In this document: in pieces, positions 41,904-53,126 of the stretch
How positions within the stretch are numbered: the stretch's first letter is position 1
How the letters are laid out: each line of letters begins with the position of its first letter
From: Vibrio ruber DSM 16370
GTDB lineage: Bacteria; Pseudomonadota; Gammaproteobacteria; Enterobacterales; Vibrionaceae
NCBI RefSeq assembly: GCF_900163965.1
Contig: NZ_FULE01000006.1
Location: 1 to 64,000, forward strand
Direction: 5' to 3'
Length of the DNA stretch: 64,000 nt
The notes under the pieces: model-generated
Database searches by the model: none
What the model saw: only the letters and a program-made list of their open reading frames with translations
Told to the model about the DNA's origin: nothing
Position numbers and translations under genes: made by a program

Positions 41904-42521
41904 ATGCGTTCACTTCATCCCTCATTACTACGCCATATTTTCCTGACATTGCTGACAGTCTCGTTGACTGCCTGCGGTTTTCATTTACGGGGAGATTATG
42001 ATGTTCCGGAAGCTTTAGATAAACTCTCTGTAACCAGTTATGACCAATACAGTCAGTTTACCCGAATGGTTAAAAACCGTCTGAGACTGAATGAGATTGA
42101 GATTGTAGAACCGGCTGAAGACATTCCTAATTTACATCTGGTCAGTGAAACGATCTCATCGAGAACACTCTCGATTTATCAGAATACCATCGCTGCGGAA
42201 AAAGAACTGACACTCAATGCTACTTTCCGGGTTACCGTGCCCGAAGTTGGCACCAAGACGTTTACTACAACGGTCACCCGGAGTTATCTGGACAACCCGT
42301 TAACCGCCTTGGCGAAATCGATGGAAAGCTCGATGCTCATTGATGAGATGCGTCAACTGGCTTCATCTCAGATTATTCGCCTCATGGCAAGGTTAAAACC
42401 AGACCTGACATTATCTGAACGGTCAGAGCGTTCACGTAACATGTCTAAGCAGAGTGATCACAGCAATAGTCATGTATCAACCACTGAGGTTGCAACGGAA
42501 CAACACACGATAAGCCAATAG
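41904..42521 (+). CDS. lptE: LPS-assembly lipoprotein LptE
   Basis: Outer-membrane lipoprotein plugging the LptD barrel for LPS insertion. 205 residues. Signal peptide with lipobox LTAC at about residues 20-23 followed by GFHLRGDYDVPEAL, the LptE hallmark. Core strands contain SISSRTLS-like text (SETISSRTLSIYQNT). The C-terminal 35 residues are Ser/Thr/His/Glu-rich (SERSERSRNMSKQSDHSNS) and look like a disordered tail. holA starts 18 bases after the stop. Confidence 0.95.
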   Translation: MRSLHPSLLRHIFLTLLTVSLTACGFHLRGDYDVPEALDKLSVTSYDQYSQFTRMVKNRLRLNEIEIVEPAEDIPNLHLVSETISSRTLSIYQNTIAAEKELTLNATFRVTVPEVGTKTFTTTVTRSYLDNPLTALAKSMESSMLIDEMRQLASSQIIRLMARLKPDLTLSERSERSRNMSKQSDHSNSHVSTTEVATEQHTISQ

Positions 42522-42539
42522 AGTTTGACTGAGATTTTG

Positions 42540-43565
42540 ATGCGTATATTTGCGGAAAAATTGCCGGAACATCTTCAACATCAATTGATGCCTGTTTATC
42601 TCCTATTCGGAAATGAACCGTTATTATTGCAAGAATCCCGGCTCTCAATTGCTCAGAAAGCCAAAGCACTAGGATTTACTGAAATCTACCGCTATCAGGC
42701 GGACAGTACTCTGGACTGGCAGCAAGTCTTTGATCATTTTCAGGCGTTTAGTCTGTTTTCAAACCAGCAATTGGTCGAGTTGACACTCCCGGACGGCAAT
42801 ATGAACGCCCAATTAACGGGACAGCTGCTGGCGCTGGGAGATATGCTACATCCGGATACGATTCTGGTAGTGATCGGCAATAAACTCACCAAAGCACAAG
42901 AAAATACCAAATGGTTTAAAGCACTAGCCACACAAGGTTGTCTGGTCAACTGCCTGACACCTGATCTCAACCGTCTGCCGCAATTTGTCATGCAACGCTG
43001 CCGGAAGCTAAAACTGACTCCCGACCCGGAAGCCTTACAAATGTTGGCACAATGGCATGAGGGAAATCTGCTGGCGCTTGCTCAGAGTCTGGAAAAACTG
43101 GCACTACTCTATCCGGATGGTCAGCTGACACTAATCCGAGTCGAAGCTTCCCTGTCCCGGCATAACCATTTCACCGTCTACAACTGGACGGATGCTTTAC
43201 TGGACGGCAAATCCAACCGGTGTCAGCGCATTTTGCGTCAGCTCGAAGCCGAAGGGACTGAGCCGGTATTACTGTTACGTTCAGTGCAGAAAGAATTGCG
43301 TTTACTGACGACCCTTCATGCGCAACAGCAAGACGCATCGCTGCATACACTGATGGATAAACATCGAATCTGGAAAAATAAGCGTTCGCTGTATGTGAAT
43401 GCATTAAACCGACTCAGTGCAGATCAACTATACATGCTGATCCAAACCCTAAGTCATATTGAACTGTCAGTAAAAACGCGTTATGACGTCAATCCGTGGC
43501 CGTTACTGCAAGCATTCAGTTTGCAATTTACCCAAGCCGGTTTGACACCCGCTTTGCCTGATTAA
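42540..43565 (+). CDS. holA: DNA polymerase III delta subunit
   Basis: Clamp-loader subunit that opens the beta sliding clamp. 341 residues from the ATG at 42540; an in-frame TTG 15 bases earlier is less likely since the protein then matches E. coli HolA, which starts near here. Typical text: YLLFGNEPLLLQESR, IGNKLTKAQENTKWFKAL, WHEGNLLALAQSLEKLALLY. It lies between lptE and rsfS as in E. coli. Confidence 0.96.
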   Translation: MRIFAEKLPEHLQHQLMPVYLLFGNEPLLLQESRLSIAQKAKALGFTEIYRYQADSTLDWQQVFDHFQAFSLFSNQQLVELTLPDGNMNAQLTGQLLALGDMLHPDTILVVIGNKLTKAQENTKWFKALATQGCLVNCLTPDLNRLPQFVMQRCRKLKLTPDPEALQMLAQWHEGNLLALAQSLEKLALLYPDGQLTLIRVEASLSRHNHFTVYNWTDALLDGKSNRCQRILRQLEAEGTEPVLLLRSVQKELRLLTTLHAQQQDASLHTLMDKHRIWKNKRSLYVNALNRLSADQLYMLIQTLSHIELSVKTRYDVNPWPLLQAFSLQFTQAGLTPALPD

Positions 43566-43664
43566 AAGCATGATATACTTTAAATAGGTTTGAAAAACTT
43601 GAGTGATTCAAATCTGCCGATAAAAATAAATCGTTTAAAAAAGAACAAGTGAGAGGAAATTTCA

Positions 43665-43982
43665 TTGCAACACGAAGAGCTGAAAAATTTTTTAGTTGAT
43701 AAAGCAGATGATATGAAGGCTGAAAATATTACCGCACTTCATGTAACCGGGATCTCAAGTGTCACGGACTATATGGTGATCTGTACCGGCACATCAAAAC
43801 GTCATGTGTCATCGATTGCGAACCATGTCGCCAGCGAAGCCAAAAAATTAGGCATGTCCCCCCTCGGAATTGAAGGTGAATCAGAGGGAGAATGGGTCGT
43901 TCTGGATATGGGCACATCGATGTTGCACGTCATGCAGGAAGAACAACGCTCGCTCTATCAGCTTGAAAAACTCTGGAGCTAA
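43665..43982 (+). CDS. rsfS: Ribosome silencing factor RsfS
   Basis: Binds L14 of the large subunit and blocks joining to the small subunit during starvation. 105 residues from a TTG start, supported by GAGAGGAAA ten bases upstream and by homologues opening MQ.EALKNF. Key text: SSVTDYMVICTGTSKRHVSS, GEWVVLDMG and the final YQLEKLWS. rlmH starts three bases after the stop. Confidence 0.96.
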   Translation: MQHEELKNFLVDKADDMKAENITALHVTGISSVTDYMVICTGTSKRHVSSIANHVASEAKKLGMSPLGIEGESEGEWVVLDMGTSMLHVMQEEQRSLYQLEKLWS

Positions 43983-43985
43983 GGT

Positions 43986-44456
43986 GTGAAGATTCAGCTA
44001 GTGGCTGTAGGCACGAAAATGCCCCAATGGGTTGAACAGGGATTCAACGAATATCAACGTCGCTTCCCGCATGATATGCCTTTAGAACTGATTGAGATCC
44101 CCGCGGGAAAGCGTGGTAAAAACGCAGATATCCCCAGAATACTGGATAAAGAAGGGGAAGCGATGCTTGCTGCAATTCCGAAAGGACATCGGATTGTCAC
44201 ACTCGATATTCCGGGAAAGCGCTGGGATACCCATCAATTGGCACAGCAGATGGAAAGCTGGAAATTAGACGGGCGCAATGTCTCTATCTTGATCGGTGGC
44301 CCCGAAGGATTATCACCGGCCTGTAAACAAGCCGCAGAGCAAAGCTGGTCTTTATCACCTCTCACGCTCCCTCATCCCCTAGTCCGCATCGTGATGGCTG
44401 AAAGTTTATACCGGGCCTGGAGCGTCACAACCAACCATCCTTATCATCGAGAATAG
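43986..44456 (+). CDS. rlmH: 23S rRNA pseudouridine-1915 N3-methyltransferase
   Basis: SPOUT-class methyltransferase acting on pseudouridine 1915 of assembled 70S ribosomes. 156 residues from GTG ([20 protein letters not shown]). SAM-binding knot with [13 protein letters not shown] and the late [14 protein letters not shown]; final HPYHRE matches the family. It is next to rsfS and mrdA in the conserved order; mrdA starts six bases later. Confidence 0.97.
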   Translation: MKIQLVAVGTKMPQWVEQGFNEYQRRFPHDMPLELIEIPAGKRGKNADIPRILDKEGEAMLAAIPKGHRIVTLDIPGKRWDTHQLAQQMESWKLDGRNVSILIGGPEGLSPACKQAAEQSWSLSPLTLPHPLVRIVMAESLYRAWSVTTNHPYHRE

Positions 44457-44462
44457 TAAGAG

Positions 44463-46352
44463 ATGCTTCGCAAACGCAGTCAGATCCGAGACTACAAGTC
44501 AGAAGACAATCTGTTTCGAAACAGGGCTATTATTTCGTTTTTAGCGATTATCATTCTGGTTGGTGTGCTAATCGCAAACCTGTATACCCTTCAGGTCGTT
44601 CAATTTCAGGATTACAGAACCCGCTCGAACGATAACCGGATTAAAATTGTTCCCATCGCTCCGAACCGCGGGCTGATTTATGATCGCAATGGGGTCTTGC
44701 TGGCAGAAAATCGTCCGATTTTCGATTTGGAGATTACACCGGAACAAGTCGATGATATGAATGCGACCATCCAGCGTTTAAGACAAATCATTGATATTTC
44801 ACCGGAACAAGTCGCATCTTTCCGTAAAGAATTACGCCAGACCCGTCGTTTCAACTCCGTGCCGATTCTGACCCAACTGACGCCGGAAGAAGTTGCTAAA
44901 TTTTCGGTCAATCAGTACAAATATCCCGGTGTTGCAGTGACAGCACGCCTGAAACGTTACTATCCTTTCGGTAAAATGCTGACTCATGTGATCGGCTATG
45001 TCTCTCGGATCAATGACCGGGACATTGAACGGCTCAAGCGCGAAGCAAAAGAAGCGAACTATCAGGCAACCCGTGATATCGGTAAATTAGGAATTGAACG
45101 CTATTACGAAGATATTCTGCACGGAATGCCGGGTTATCAGGAGGTTGAAGTCAACAGCCGCGGACGGGTCATCCGCACCCTTAAATATGTCCCTCCGGTG
45201 CCGGGCAAGGATCTGGTGCTGAATATAGATATCAACCTTCAGCGTTACGTTTATCACCTGCTTGACGGAAAAAGAGGTTCCGCTGTCGTCCTCGACCCCA
45301 AAGATAATGGCGTACTGGCAATGGTTTCCAGCCCCAGCTACGACCCCAATGCTTTTGTTCATGGTATCACCACCAAAGATTACCAGGCACTGCTGAATGA
45401 TAAAGATCACCCGCTGGTCAATCGCGCCACCCTAGGGATTTACCCACCGGCATCTACCGTCAAACCATTAATTGCAGTCTCCGCATTACAAGAAGGCGTT
45501 ATCACCCCGACGACGACTCGCAATGATCCGGGCTACTGGCGCATTCCCAACTCCAAAACCAAACCTTTCCGGGATTGGTTAAGATGGGGACACGGTAAAG
45601 TCAATATCACAAAAGCACTGGAAGAGTCTGTCGATACCTTCTTCTATCAGGTTGCTTACGATATGGGTATTGATCGTCTCTCTCACTGGATGAAACGGTT
45701 CGGTTACGGGGAATATACCGGGATTGATATCTTCGAAGAAAGTAAAGCCAATATGCCGACCAGAGAGTGGAAGATGGCTCGCCACCGCACGCCTTGGTAT
45801 CAGGGAGATACAATTCCCGTCGGTATCGGTCAGGGCTATTGGACTGCAACCCCAATGCAAATTTCCAAAGCGATCTCGGTGTTAGTTCATCACGGAAAAG
45901 TGCTGGCACCGCATTTTCTCCGGGCAACGATTGAAAATGGTGAGCCGTTTGATAAACAGCAGATAGCTGAAGTTGAAACCTATCCGCCTATCACCGGCGT
46001 ACCTGATAAATACTGGAATATCGCAATCAACGGGATGTATCTGGTTAATCATGGCCCCCGGGGAACCGCTCGTCATGCATTTAAGAACCTTAAATACAAA
46101 AGTGCCGGAAAATCAGGAACCGCGCAGGTCTTCGGGCTCGCAGAAGGGGAAGAATATAATGCAGACGAACTCGCAGAACATTTGCGTGACCATGCACTGT
46201 TTACCGGATTTGCCCCCGTCGAACATCCGCAAGCCATTGTGACAATCGTATTGGAAAATGCGGGAGGCGGTTCCAGTCATGGCGCTCCGGTTGTGCGCAA
46301 AATATTTGATCATATAATTCTAGATGAAGACCAACAAGAGAAGAAAGACTAA
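44463..46352 (+). CDS. mrdA: Penicillin-binding protein 2
   Basis: Class B transpeptidase of the elongasome, crosslinking lateral-wall peptidoglycan. 629 residues. One N-terminal membrane span at about 22-42; pedestal domain ([19 protein letters not shown]); transpeptidase with SxxK as PASTVKPLI near 330, SxN near 387 (SVDTF context), and KSGTAQVFG near 544. Its stop overlaps the mrdB ATG (TAATG), so PBP2 and RodA are made together. Confidence 0.98.
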   Translation: MLRKRSQIRDYKSEDNLFRNRAIISFLAIIILVGVLIANLYTLQVVQFQDYRTRSNDNRIKIVPIAPNRGLIYDRNGVLLAENRPIFDLEITPEQVDDMNATIQRLRQIIDISPEQVASFRKELRQTRRFNSVPILTQLTPEEVAKFSVNQYKYPGVAVTARLKRYYPFGKMLTHVIGYVSRINDRDIERLKREAKEANYQATRDIGKLGIERYYEDILHGMPGYQEVEVNSRGRVIRTLKYVPPVPGKDLVLNIDINLQRYVYHLLDGKRGSAVVLDPKDNGVLAMVSSPSYDPNAFVHGITTKDYQALLNDKDHPLVNRATLGIYPPASTVKPLIAVSALQEGVITPTTTRNDPGYWRIPNSKTKPFRDWLRWGHGKVNITKALEESVDTFFYQVAYDMGIDRLSHWMKRFGYGEYTGIDIFEESKANMPTREWKMARHRTPWYQGDTIPVGIGQGYWTATPMQISKAISVLVHHGKVLAPHFLRATIENGEPFDKQQIAEVETYPPITGVPDKYWNIAINGMYLVNHGPRGTARHAFKNLKYKSAGKSGTAQVFGLAEGEEYNADELAEHLRDHALFTGFAPVEHPQAIVTIVLENAGGGSSHGAPVVRKIFDHIILDEDQQEKKD

Positions 46353-47473
46353 TGGAATTTGATCCATCTACAGGCCAAAGCCGGGCATTCTTTGAACGTT
46401 TGCATATTGATCTTCCGTTATTACTCGGTCTGCTGCTGGTCATGGGATTTGGACTGGTCGTCATGTACAGTGCCAGTGGCCAGAATATGGCAATGATGGA
46501 GCGTCAAGCAATGCGGATGGTTTTAGCGCTGACCATTATGGTTATCCTTGCTCAGCTATCCCCACGAAGTTATGAATCTTTAGCACCTTTCCTGTTTTTC
46601 TGTGGTGTCTTATTACTCTTCGGGGTTTTGCTTGCCGGTGAAGTATCAAAAGGTGCGCAACGCTGGCTCGATATCGGTGTGATCCGGTTTCAGCCGTCAG
46701 AATTGCTCAAATTGGCCGTGCCCTTGATGGTCGCACGCTATATCGGTAAACATCCGCTTCCCCCATCGATCAAAACTCTCGGTGTTTCATTGGTCATGGT
46801 CTTTGTACCCACGATTCTCATCGCCAAACAACCCGATTTAGGCACCTCGATTCTCATCGCAGCTTCCGGTATTTTTGTGATTTTCCTCGCCGGTATCAGC
46901 TGGCGTATCATTTTTGCAGCCCTCTTTGCCACAGGGGCTTTTGTGCCGATCCTGTGGTTCTTTTTAATGCGTGAGTACCAAAAAGTACGTGTCCGGACAT
47001 TATTCAACCCGGAATCTGACCCGTTAGGTGCCGGCTATCACATTATCCAGAGTAAGATCGCCATCGGTTCAGGCGGCATTTTAGGCAAAGGCTGGTTACA
47101 CGGCACCCAGTCACAGCTTGAATTTTTACCGGAGCGCCATACCGACTTCATCTTTGCCGTTATCGCTGAAGAGTGGGGACTGATTGGCATTGTTGCTTTG
47201 CTGTCCGTTTATCTGTTTATTATCGGTCGTGGTCTCTATCTCGCCAGTAATGCCCAAACCGCTTTCGGAAAAATGATGGCGGGCAGTATCGTACTCAGCT
47301 TTTTTGTCTATGTGTTTGTCAATATTGGTATGGTGAGTGGAATTTTACCTGTTGTTGGCGTTCCGCTGCCATTAATCAGTTATGGTGGGACATCCATGGT
47401 TACTCTCATGGCAGGCTTTGGCATTCTGATGTCAATTCATACTCACCGAAAAGCATTTTCAAAGGCAATCTGA
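46352..47473 (+). CDS. mrdB: Peptidoglycan glycosyltransferase RodA
   Basis: SEDS-family polymerase of the elongasome, partner of PBP2. 373 residues with about ten membrane spans. SEDS landmarks: [50 protein letters not shown] and the C-terminal [12 protein letters not shown]. The stop overlaps the rlpA ATG (TGATG). Confidence 0.98.
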   Translation: MEFDPSTGQSRAFFERLHIDLPLLLGLLLVMGFGLVVMYSASGQNMAMMERQAMRMVLALTIMVILAQLSPRSYESLAPFLFFCGVLLLFGVLLAGEVSKGAQRWLDIGVIRFQPSELLKLAVPLMVARYIGKHPLPPSIKTLGVSLVMVFVPTILIAKQPDLGTSILIAASGIFVIFLAGISWRIIFAALFATGAFVPILWFFLMREYQKVRVRTLFNPESDPLGAGYHIIQSKIAIGSGGILGKGWLHGTQSQLEFLPERHTDFIFAVIAEEWGLIGIVALLSVYLFIIGRGLYLASNAQTAFGKMMAGSIVLSFFVYVFVNIGMVSGILPVVGVPLPLISYGGTSMVTLMAGFGILMSIHTHRKAFSKAI

Positions 47474-48267
47474 TGAGCATTCGACTGCTTCTTTATTATA
47501 GCGCAATCCTTTTATCCATGGCTGGCTGTAGCTCTTCCGGCCGTTATGATATTCGTGATGATGTGGCCCCCAGACAACCCATCTCCGTTGATAATATCGA
47601 GGATGCCCATCCAAAGTACGAACCGTATAGTCTTGGCGGAAACAAAGACTATACCGTGCGAGGCAAGAAATATCATATCATCAAAAATCCCAAAGGATTC
47701 CGGGAACAAGGGCTTGCCTCATGGTATGGCAAAAAATTCCATGGTCATCAAACCTCCAATGGTGAGATTTATGACATGTATTCCATGACCGCAGCGCATA
47801 AAACCTTACCCATTCCCAGTTATGTCAGGGTCACAAACACCAATAATGGTAAGACAGCGATTGTGCGTGTCAATGACCGCGGACCTTTCCACACCGGGAG
47901 AATTATTGATTTAAGCTATGCCGCAGCATACAAGCTTGACGTCATCCGAACCGGTACAGCCCCAGTAAAAATAGAGGTACTCACTTATGACCGCCCAACC
48001 GTGACGGTGGCGGCTCCCCCGAAAAAGCATCAATCTGACTACGTCATTCAAGTTTCTTCTTCAGCACATTTGGAAAGAACCCGAACTTTATCGCAAGATT
48101 TGAGTCAGAAGTTATCTGTAACCAGTTATATCGATAGCCTAAACGGTAGCCATCGGGTTTTTCTTGGCCCGTTTCATGACTACTCCCAGACTCAACAGAC
48201 TCTGGAACAGGTAAAACAACTTGGCTACAGCACCGCCTTTATCAGGAAACACCGGCAGACACAATAA
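47473..48267 (+). CDS. rlpA: Septal-ring lytic transglycosylase RlpA
   Basis: Outer-membrane lipoprotein that binds denuded glycan strands. 264 residues. Lipobox SMAGC at about 15-19; double-psi beta-barrel at about 78-165 (GLASWYGKKFHGHQTSNGE, VRVNDRGPFHTGRIIDLS, with the catalytic Asp in NDRGPF); C-terminal SPOR domain at about 190-262 (YVIQVSSSAHLERTRTLS). Translationally coupled to mrdB; dacA is 98 bases downstream. Confidence 0.96.
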   Translation: MSIRLLLYYSAILLSMAGCSSSGRYDIRDDVAPRQPISVDNIEDAHPKYEPYSLGGNKDYTVRGKKYHIIKNPKGFREQGLASWYGKKFHGHQTSNGEIYDMYSMTAAHKTLPIPSYVRVTNTNNGKTAIVRVNDRGPFHTGRIIDLSYAAAYKLDVIRTGTAPVKIEVLTYDRPTVTVAAPPKKHQSDYVIQVSSSAHLERTRTLSQDLSQKLSVTSYIDSLNGSHRVFLGPFHDYSQTQQTLEQVKQLGYSTAFIRKHRQTQ

Positions 48268-48365
48268 AAACCGGAAAATCTGGCCGAATCGCCCTTTGGG
48301 TCTGGCTTGAGAAAATGAGTTTCTGTTAAGATATACATAACTAATTGTAAAATTCTGCATTTATC

Positions 48366-49544
48366 ATGAATAAAAAAATATTTTTGAAGTCGATTTCTAC
48401 TCCTTTTATTGCCTTAGCGGCGATATTTACATTCACTGCTTCAGCCTCTCCTATTGTGGTTCCGGATGCACCTCAAATTGCAGCCAGAGGCTATGTTCTG
48501 ATGGATTATCATTCAGGTAAAGTCCTTGCAGAAAAAGAGATGAACACCAAGCTGCCGCCAGCCAGCTTGACTAAAATGATGACCAGTTATGTCATCGGCC
48601 AAGAGCTGGCTCGTGGCAACATCTCCCCTGATGACGATGTGGTTATCAGTAAAAACGCCTGGGCGAAAAACTTCCCGGACTCCTCCAAAATGTTCATTGA
48701 AGTCGGGACAACCGTCAAAGTGAAAGACCTGAACCGCGGTATCATTATCCAATCCGGCAATGATGCTTGTGTTGCGATGGCTGAACATGTTGCAGGGTCT
48801 GAGGATGCGTTTGTCGATTTGATGAATGCCTGGGCCAACACCATCGGTATGAAGAATACCCATTTTGAAAACGTGCATGGGCTGGATCACGGCAATCACT
48901 ATTCAACCCCTTATGATATGGCAATTTTGGCGCAAGCACTGATTCGCGATGTGCCGAACGAATATAAACTATATTCTGAAAAGAAATTTACCTATAACGG
49001 GATTACCCAATATAACCGGAATGGCTTGCTCTGGGATAAGAGCATGAATGTTGATGGCATCAAAACAGGCCACACCAGCCATGCAGGCTACAGCCTCGTG
49101 AGTTCAGCAACCGAAGGCAACATGCGTTTGATTGCTGTAGTAATGGGCACCAAAAGTGCCAATGCACGTAAATCCGAAAGTAAAAAACTGCTGAGCTACG
49201 GCTTCCGCTTCTTTGAAACTGTCGCACCGCATAAAGCCGGAGAAACTTTCATTAACGAACGTATCTGGATGGGTAACAAAGACACGGTCGCCCTCGGTGT
49301 TGATAAAGATACTTATGTCACGTTACCAAGAGGACAAGCGAAAAACCTGAAAGCCAGTTTCGTTTTAGAGAAAGAGCTGGAAGCACCGATTAAAAAAGGT
49401 GATGTCGTCGGTAAGCTTTACTATCAGCTCGAAGGTAAAGATGTGGCTCAATATCCGTTAATCGCACTGGAAGATGTCCAGAAAGGTGGTATTTTCAGTC
49501 GCTTATGGGACTATATCATCTTGTTATTTAAAGGATTATTCTAA
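48366..49544 (+). CDS. dacA: D-alanyl-D-alanine carboxypeptidase (PBP5 type)
   Basis: Periplasmic enzyme trimming the terminal D-Ala of peptidoglycan pentapeptides. 392 residues. Signal peptide 1-27; SxxK as PASLTKMMTSYV near 67; SGNDA near 130; KTGHT near 235. C-terminal PBP5 domain and an amphipathic membrane-anchoring helix (FSRLWDYIILLFKGLF). Last gene of the mrdA-dacA cluster; terminator follows. Confidence 0.97.
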   Translation: MNKKIFLKSISTPFIALAAIFTFTASASPIVVPDAPQIAARGYVLMDYHSGKVLAEKEMNTKLPPASLTKMMTSYVIGQELARGNISPDDDVVISKNAWAKNFPDSSKMFIEVGTTVKVKDLNRGIIIQSGNDACVAMAEHVAGSEDAFVDLMNAWANTIGMKNTHFENVHGLDHGNHYSTPYDMAILAQALIRDVPNEYKLYSEKKFTYNGITQYNRNGLLWDKSMNVDGIKTGHTSHAGYSLVSSATEGNMRLIAVVMGTKSANARKSESKKLLSYGFRFFETVAPHKAGETFINERIWMGNKDTVALGVDKDTYVTLPRGQAKNLKASFVLEKELEAPIKKGDVVGKLYYQLEGKDVAQYPLIALEDVQKGGIFSRLWDYIILLFKGLF

Positions 49545-49580
49545 TCCGGTTCATCATGTGATGTAGCATTCACTGCCAAT

Positions 49581-49609
49581 AAAAAGCCTGATTTAATATC
49601 AGGCTTTTT
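49581..49609. terminator. Bidirectional terminator dacA/hybrid kinase
   Basis: AAAAAGCCTGAT-ttaat-ATCAGGCTTTTT, twelve-base perfect stem with A/T ends usable on both strands. Confidence 0.93.
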
Positions 49610-49676
49610 ATTTTGGCGGACTTTTTCATTTTGGTACCATCCGCATCTCCGTTCTATCGAGCAATTTCCCCCAAAG

Positions 49677-51584
49677 CTATATACTGGTTGTTGATTGCTC
49701 ACCCCGCGCGGACAACCGTTTTGGCCAGAGTAATGACTCACGACGCAAAACTCTTTCGATATCTTTAAGCTGCGCAGGTTTGGGCAGTACATCATCCATG
49801 CCGCATATTTTGTACTGCTCAATATCGTCCTCACTGGTATTAGCCGTATAAGCAACGATATAAGGCTGCTTCATCTCCGTCTGACGGCGAATTTCACGGG
49901 TTGCTTCCATACCATTCATCTTACTCATGTAGATGTCCATTAAGATCACATCGTAATGACTGTTTTGTACGGTCTTCAACACCAAAGTGCCGTCTTCGAT
50001 GGTGTAAACCCGGTGACCTAACTTTTCCAGCATGAACCGTGCTAATGATTGATTCAGTGAACTATCATCAACCACCAGAATATTCAGTGGCGTACAATGC
50101 CGAATCGGCTGTCCGTCGTTACCGGATGGGTCACTGACCGGCTCGACAACCTGATAGGGAATCTCAAACCAAAATGTTGCACCGAACCCGGGCATACTCT
50201 CAACCTGAATATCTCCCCCCATCATTTCAACAAAACTCTTACAAATCGAAAGTCCTAACCCTGTGCCTCCGACATGGGATCCAACTTGCATAAATGGTTG
50301 AAAAAGACGTTTCAGGTGTTCCTGTTCGATGCCAACCCCTGAATCTTTAATCTTAAACACAAGGCGGGGATCGCTGGCATCGCACGCTAAACTAACAATG
50401 AGGTGAATTTCACCGTGATAAGTGAACTTGGCGGCATTGCCTAACAAATTGATCAAAATCTGCTGCAATTTTTTGGGATCACTGCGGATGTATTGGGGAA
50501 CATCATCACCAATATCGTAGCTCAGTTGAATCTCCGGAGATTTCAGTTGCGGACGAATTAAATCAATCACCGTCGATATCAGTGGACGAAGCTCGAAATT
50601 GTCAGGCTCAAAGGTAATTTTATCCGCCTCGATTTTCGACAGATCAAGGATATCATTGACAATCGCCAGTAATGAACTCCCACCAGACTCAATAATATTG
50701 AGAAACTCCTGCTGCTTCGCATCCAGACGAGAGTGACTCAACAACTCGGTTGCACCGAGAATACCATTCAGTGGTGTTCTTATTTCATGACTCATCACCG
50801 CGACAAACTTACTTTTGGCCCGATTGGCGGACTCCGCAGCTTTTCTGGCGGCCTGAAGCGCAGCAGTACTGCGGCGTAACTGCATTAAATTATGTCGGAT
50901 GTAGGTTAAATAAACACCCACCAGAATACTGAAATTGATAAAGAGGAAAATAGAAAATCCGGCCAACCGAAGTCGGGTCTCTCCTTCCTCTTCTTTCTGG
51001 TGTGCGTAATACTCTCGCATCGACATCTCGGCTGCCGCAATATAACGCGAACCATCAGCAGAACGCATCGGGACGAAAACAGCGCGAAAATCGCCCCAAT
51101 GGTCATCATAATCCGCCCATATAATTCGATTTTCGTGTAATGCAGTCAGTAATTGATGACTGGCATCAGGATAGGGATCGAAGAAGCGGACATAAGTATT
51201 ATTTTTCAACTCATCTTCGGACGCACTGGATGAAACGAGTACCGCCTGCCCATGTCGCTCAATCACCGTATAAATATAAGTCAGATCCATCTTTCTGCTA
51301 TATTCGGTTAATCGCTCGATAGCATGCCAATCTTCCGCTTCTGTTTTGGAGTGCTTATCGACTAATCCATCATGGTAATGCTCTCCCAACACCGCAGAGG
51401 CAACCAGAGCACCATGATAGAGCCGATTGTTCAGATCATCTTCAATCGACTGCTTTGCTTGTACATAAAGATATGCCACAAAAGAAATACAGGAAATCAC
51501 ATACACACAACTGAACAGAACAAACTTCCACGTTTCTTTAATCCGAAATCTTTTACGATGAGCGTTTTTAGCAACCTGCTGCAT
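49677..51584 (-). CDS. Membrane-bound hybrid sensor histidine kinase
   Basis: 635 residues. First membrane span at about 19-42, a periplasmic sensor of about 160 residues with a Cache-like pattern ([36 protein letters not shown]), second span at about 207-230, a short coiled linker, HisKA with [14 protein letters not shown] near 268, HATPase with [16 protein letters not shown] and [13 protein letters not shown], then a receiver domain at about 510-625 with [14 protein letters not shown] and KPAQLKD. No Hpt domain is attached, so phosphate must pass to a separate Hpt or partner. No response regulator is adjacent. It lies in reverse orientation between dacA and ybeD, an unexpected place. The signal is unknown. 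Confidence 0.93.
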   Translation of the reverse strand: MQQVAKNAHRKRFRIKETWKFVLFSCVYVISCISFVAYLYVQAKQSIEDDLNNRLYHGALVASAVLGEHYHDGLVDKHSKTEAEDWHAIERLTEYSRKMDLTYIYTVIERHGQAVLVSSSASEDELKNNTYVRFFDPYPDASHQLLTALHENRIIWADYDDHWGDFRAVFVPMRSADGSRYIAAAEMSMREYYAHQKEEEGETRLRLAGFSIFLFINFSILVGVYLTYIRHNLMQLRRSTAALQAARKAAESANRAKSKFVAVMSHEIRTPLNGILGATELLSHSRLDAKQQEFLNIIESGGSSLLAIVNDILDLSKIEADKITFEPDNFELRPLISTVIDLIRPQLKSPEIQLSYDIGDDVPQYIRSDPKKLQQILINLLGNAAKFTYHGEIHLIVSLACDASDPRLVFKIKDSGVGIEQEHLKRLFQPFMQVGSHVGGTGLGLSICKSFVEMMGGDIQVESMPGFGATFWFEIPYQVVEPVSDPSGNDGQPIRHCTPLNILVVDDSSLNQSLARFMLEKLGHRVYTIEDGTLVLKTVQNSHYDVILMDIYMSKMNGMEATREIRRQTEMKQPYIVAYTANTSEDDIEQYKICGMDDVLPKPAQLKDIERVLRRESLLWPKRLSARGEQSTTSI

Positions 51585-51987
51585 TATTTCTTAACCTACT
51601 AAACTCACGACAAAATCAATGTCATCTCTACCAGAATAACCCCAAGATGCAGTTTCAGCATATACCAATCAGTTGCATAAACGATATGCTCAATATAAAA
51701 CTTACCGCGCTCGAACACCCTCATCTGCATGGCATTTCACTAACATATTAATCTTTATACATTTATTTTTTCTCCAGAACCACTCCCTTCACACATACAC
51801 CATTCAGGTAAATTCATAATAAGAATATCAACTCACTTTATATAACTAAAATCATTCAATAAACCGCTAAAGTTTGCGATAAACCACACAAATGCACACA
51901 ATTTGTGCATGAAAGTGTATCTTGAGATCCGTGTCATTAATCAGTATTATGCCCCCCTATCTACCGACCTCAGCCGGAGTTGCGCTT
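51585..51987. other. 403-bp gap between hybrid kinase and ybeD
   Basis: AT-rich divergent promoter region. It contains the ATGCACA-caatt-TGTGCAT dyad (51892-51910) and the ybeD ribosome site GGAG near 51976. No gene seen. Confidence 0.55.
51892..51910. promoter_or_regulatory. Dyad ATGCACA-n5-TGTGCAT upstream of ybeD
   Basis: Perfect seven-base arms around five bases, 77 bases upstream of the ybeD ATG. Operator-like; regulator not identified. Confidence 0.5.
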
Positions 51988-52266
51988 ATGTTGACAATAA
52001 ACTCAGATGCTAAATTGAAAGACTTGCTTGAATTTCCTTGTTCATTTACTTACAAGGTTATGGGCCATGCGAAACCGGAATTACCAGAGCTGGTTCTTGA
52101 GGTCATTCAGCGTCATGCTCCCGGTGATTACAGCCCGACCGTGAAACCCAGCGCCAAAGGAAACTATCATTCAGTTTCCGTCAATATCACCGCAACATCG
52201 ATCGAACAGGTCGAGACACTCTACAAAGAGCTCGGTGAGATCGATATTGTACGCATGGTTCTGTAA
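51988..52266 (+). CDS. ybeD: DUF493 protein YbeD
   Basis: 92 residues from the ATG at 51988, chosen over an earlier in-frame ATG because GGAG precedes it and homologues start here ([20 protein letters not shown]). ACT-like fold; text [20 protein letters not shown] and the ending IDIVRMVL are nearly fixed in the family. Function not established; commonly sits before lipB and is suspected to relate to lipoate metabolism. A terminator follows, so lipB has its own promoter here. Confidence 0.95.
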   Translation: MLTINSDAKLKDLLEFPCSFTYKVMGHAKPELPELVLEVIQRHAPGDYSPTVKPSAKGNYHSVSVNITATSIEQVETLYKELGEIDIVRMVL

Positions 52267-52372
52267 ACGGTACAAATAACGGCATCACCCCAAATTCTAT
52301 AAAATTTTGATAAATTCAATTTTTTTTGAAAGATAACAACGATAATCTTTCCTTATTAATCAAATCGTTAAA

Positions 52373-52402
52373 ATGGCTTCCCCGAAGGTGGGGCCATTTT
52401 TT
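52373..52402 (+). terminator. ybeD intrinsic terminator
   Basis: AATGGC-tt-CCC and GGG-GCCATT stem followed by six T. Confidence 0.85.
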
Positions 52403-52478
52403 ATCATCATTCAGTAGTTCCATAGCTCGAAGCAGTTTATAATCCAAATACTTTATTTATCGCGGATGAGTCATACCT

Positions 52479-53126
52479 ATGAAGAACCAACTCGTTATTA
52501 AACGACTCGGTCAACAAGACTATCAGCCTATCTGGCAAGCGATGCACGATTTTACCGACCAGCGAACGAATGAAACCTGTGATGAAGTCTGGCTGGTTGA
52601 ACACAATCCTGTTTTTACTCAGGGTCAAGCCGGAAAAGCAGAACATATTCTCAACCCGGGTGACATCCCCGTCTTTCAAAGTGACCGCGGCGGACAAGTC
52701 ACCTATCATGGTCCCGGACAACTGGTCGTTTATTTCCTGCTCGATTTAAAACGGAAAAAGCTTGGCGTCAGAGAACTCGTCACACACATTGAAAATATCG
52801 TCATCGAAACCCTGAATGCATTTGAGATTCAGTCACAGGCCAGAGCTGATGCGCCCGGAGTGTATGTCGAAAATAAAAAAATCTGTTCTCTGGGTCTGCG
52901 GATTCGCAGAGGCTGCTCTTTTCATGGGCTGGCCCTGAATGTCAATATGGATTTATCACCATTTTTAAGAATTAATCCTTGTGGTTATCAAGGTATGGAG
53001 ATGGTTCAGGTCAGCGAGCTCGGTGGTCCGTCCGATATCCACACCGTCGAAGAACAACTTATCAAAACGCTTGTAACAACACTGGGTTACGAGCATACAG
53101 AATTCAAGACAGAAGCAATATCATGA
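52479..53126 (+). CDS. lipB: Octanoyl-[ACP]:protein octanoyltransferase
   Basis: Moves octanoate from acyl-carrier protein to lipoyl domains, the first step of de novo lipoate synthesis. 215 residues. Typical text: [54 protein letters not shown] with the catalytic Lys, and the catalytic Cys in [15 protein letters not shown]. Its stop overlaps the lipA ATG by four bases. Confidence 0.97.
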   Translation: MKNQLVIKRLGQQDYQPIWQAMHDFTDQRTNETCDEVWLVEHNPVFTQGQAGKAEHILNPGDIPVFQSDRGGQVTYHGPGQLVVYFLLDLKRKKLGVRELVTHIENIVIETLNAFEIQSQARADAPGVYVENKKICSLGLRIRRGCSFHGLALNVNMDLSPFLRINPCGYQGMEMVQVSELGGPSDIHTVEEQLIKTLVTTLGYEHTEFKTEAIS

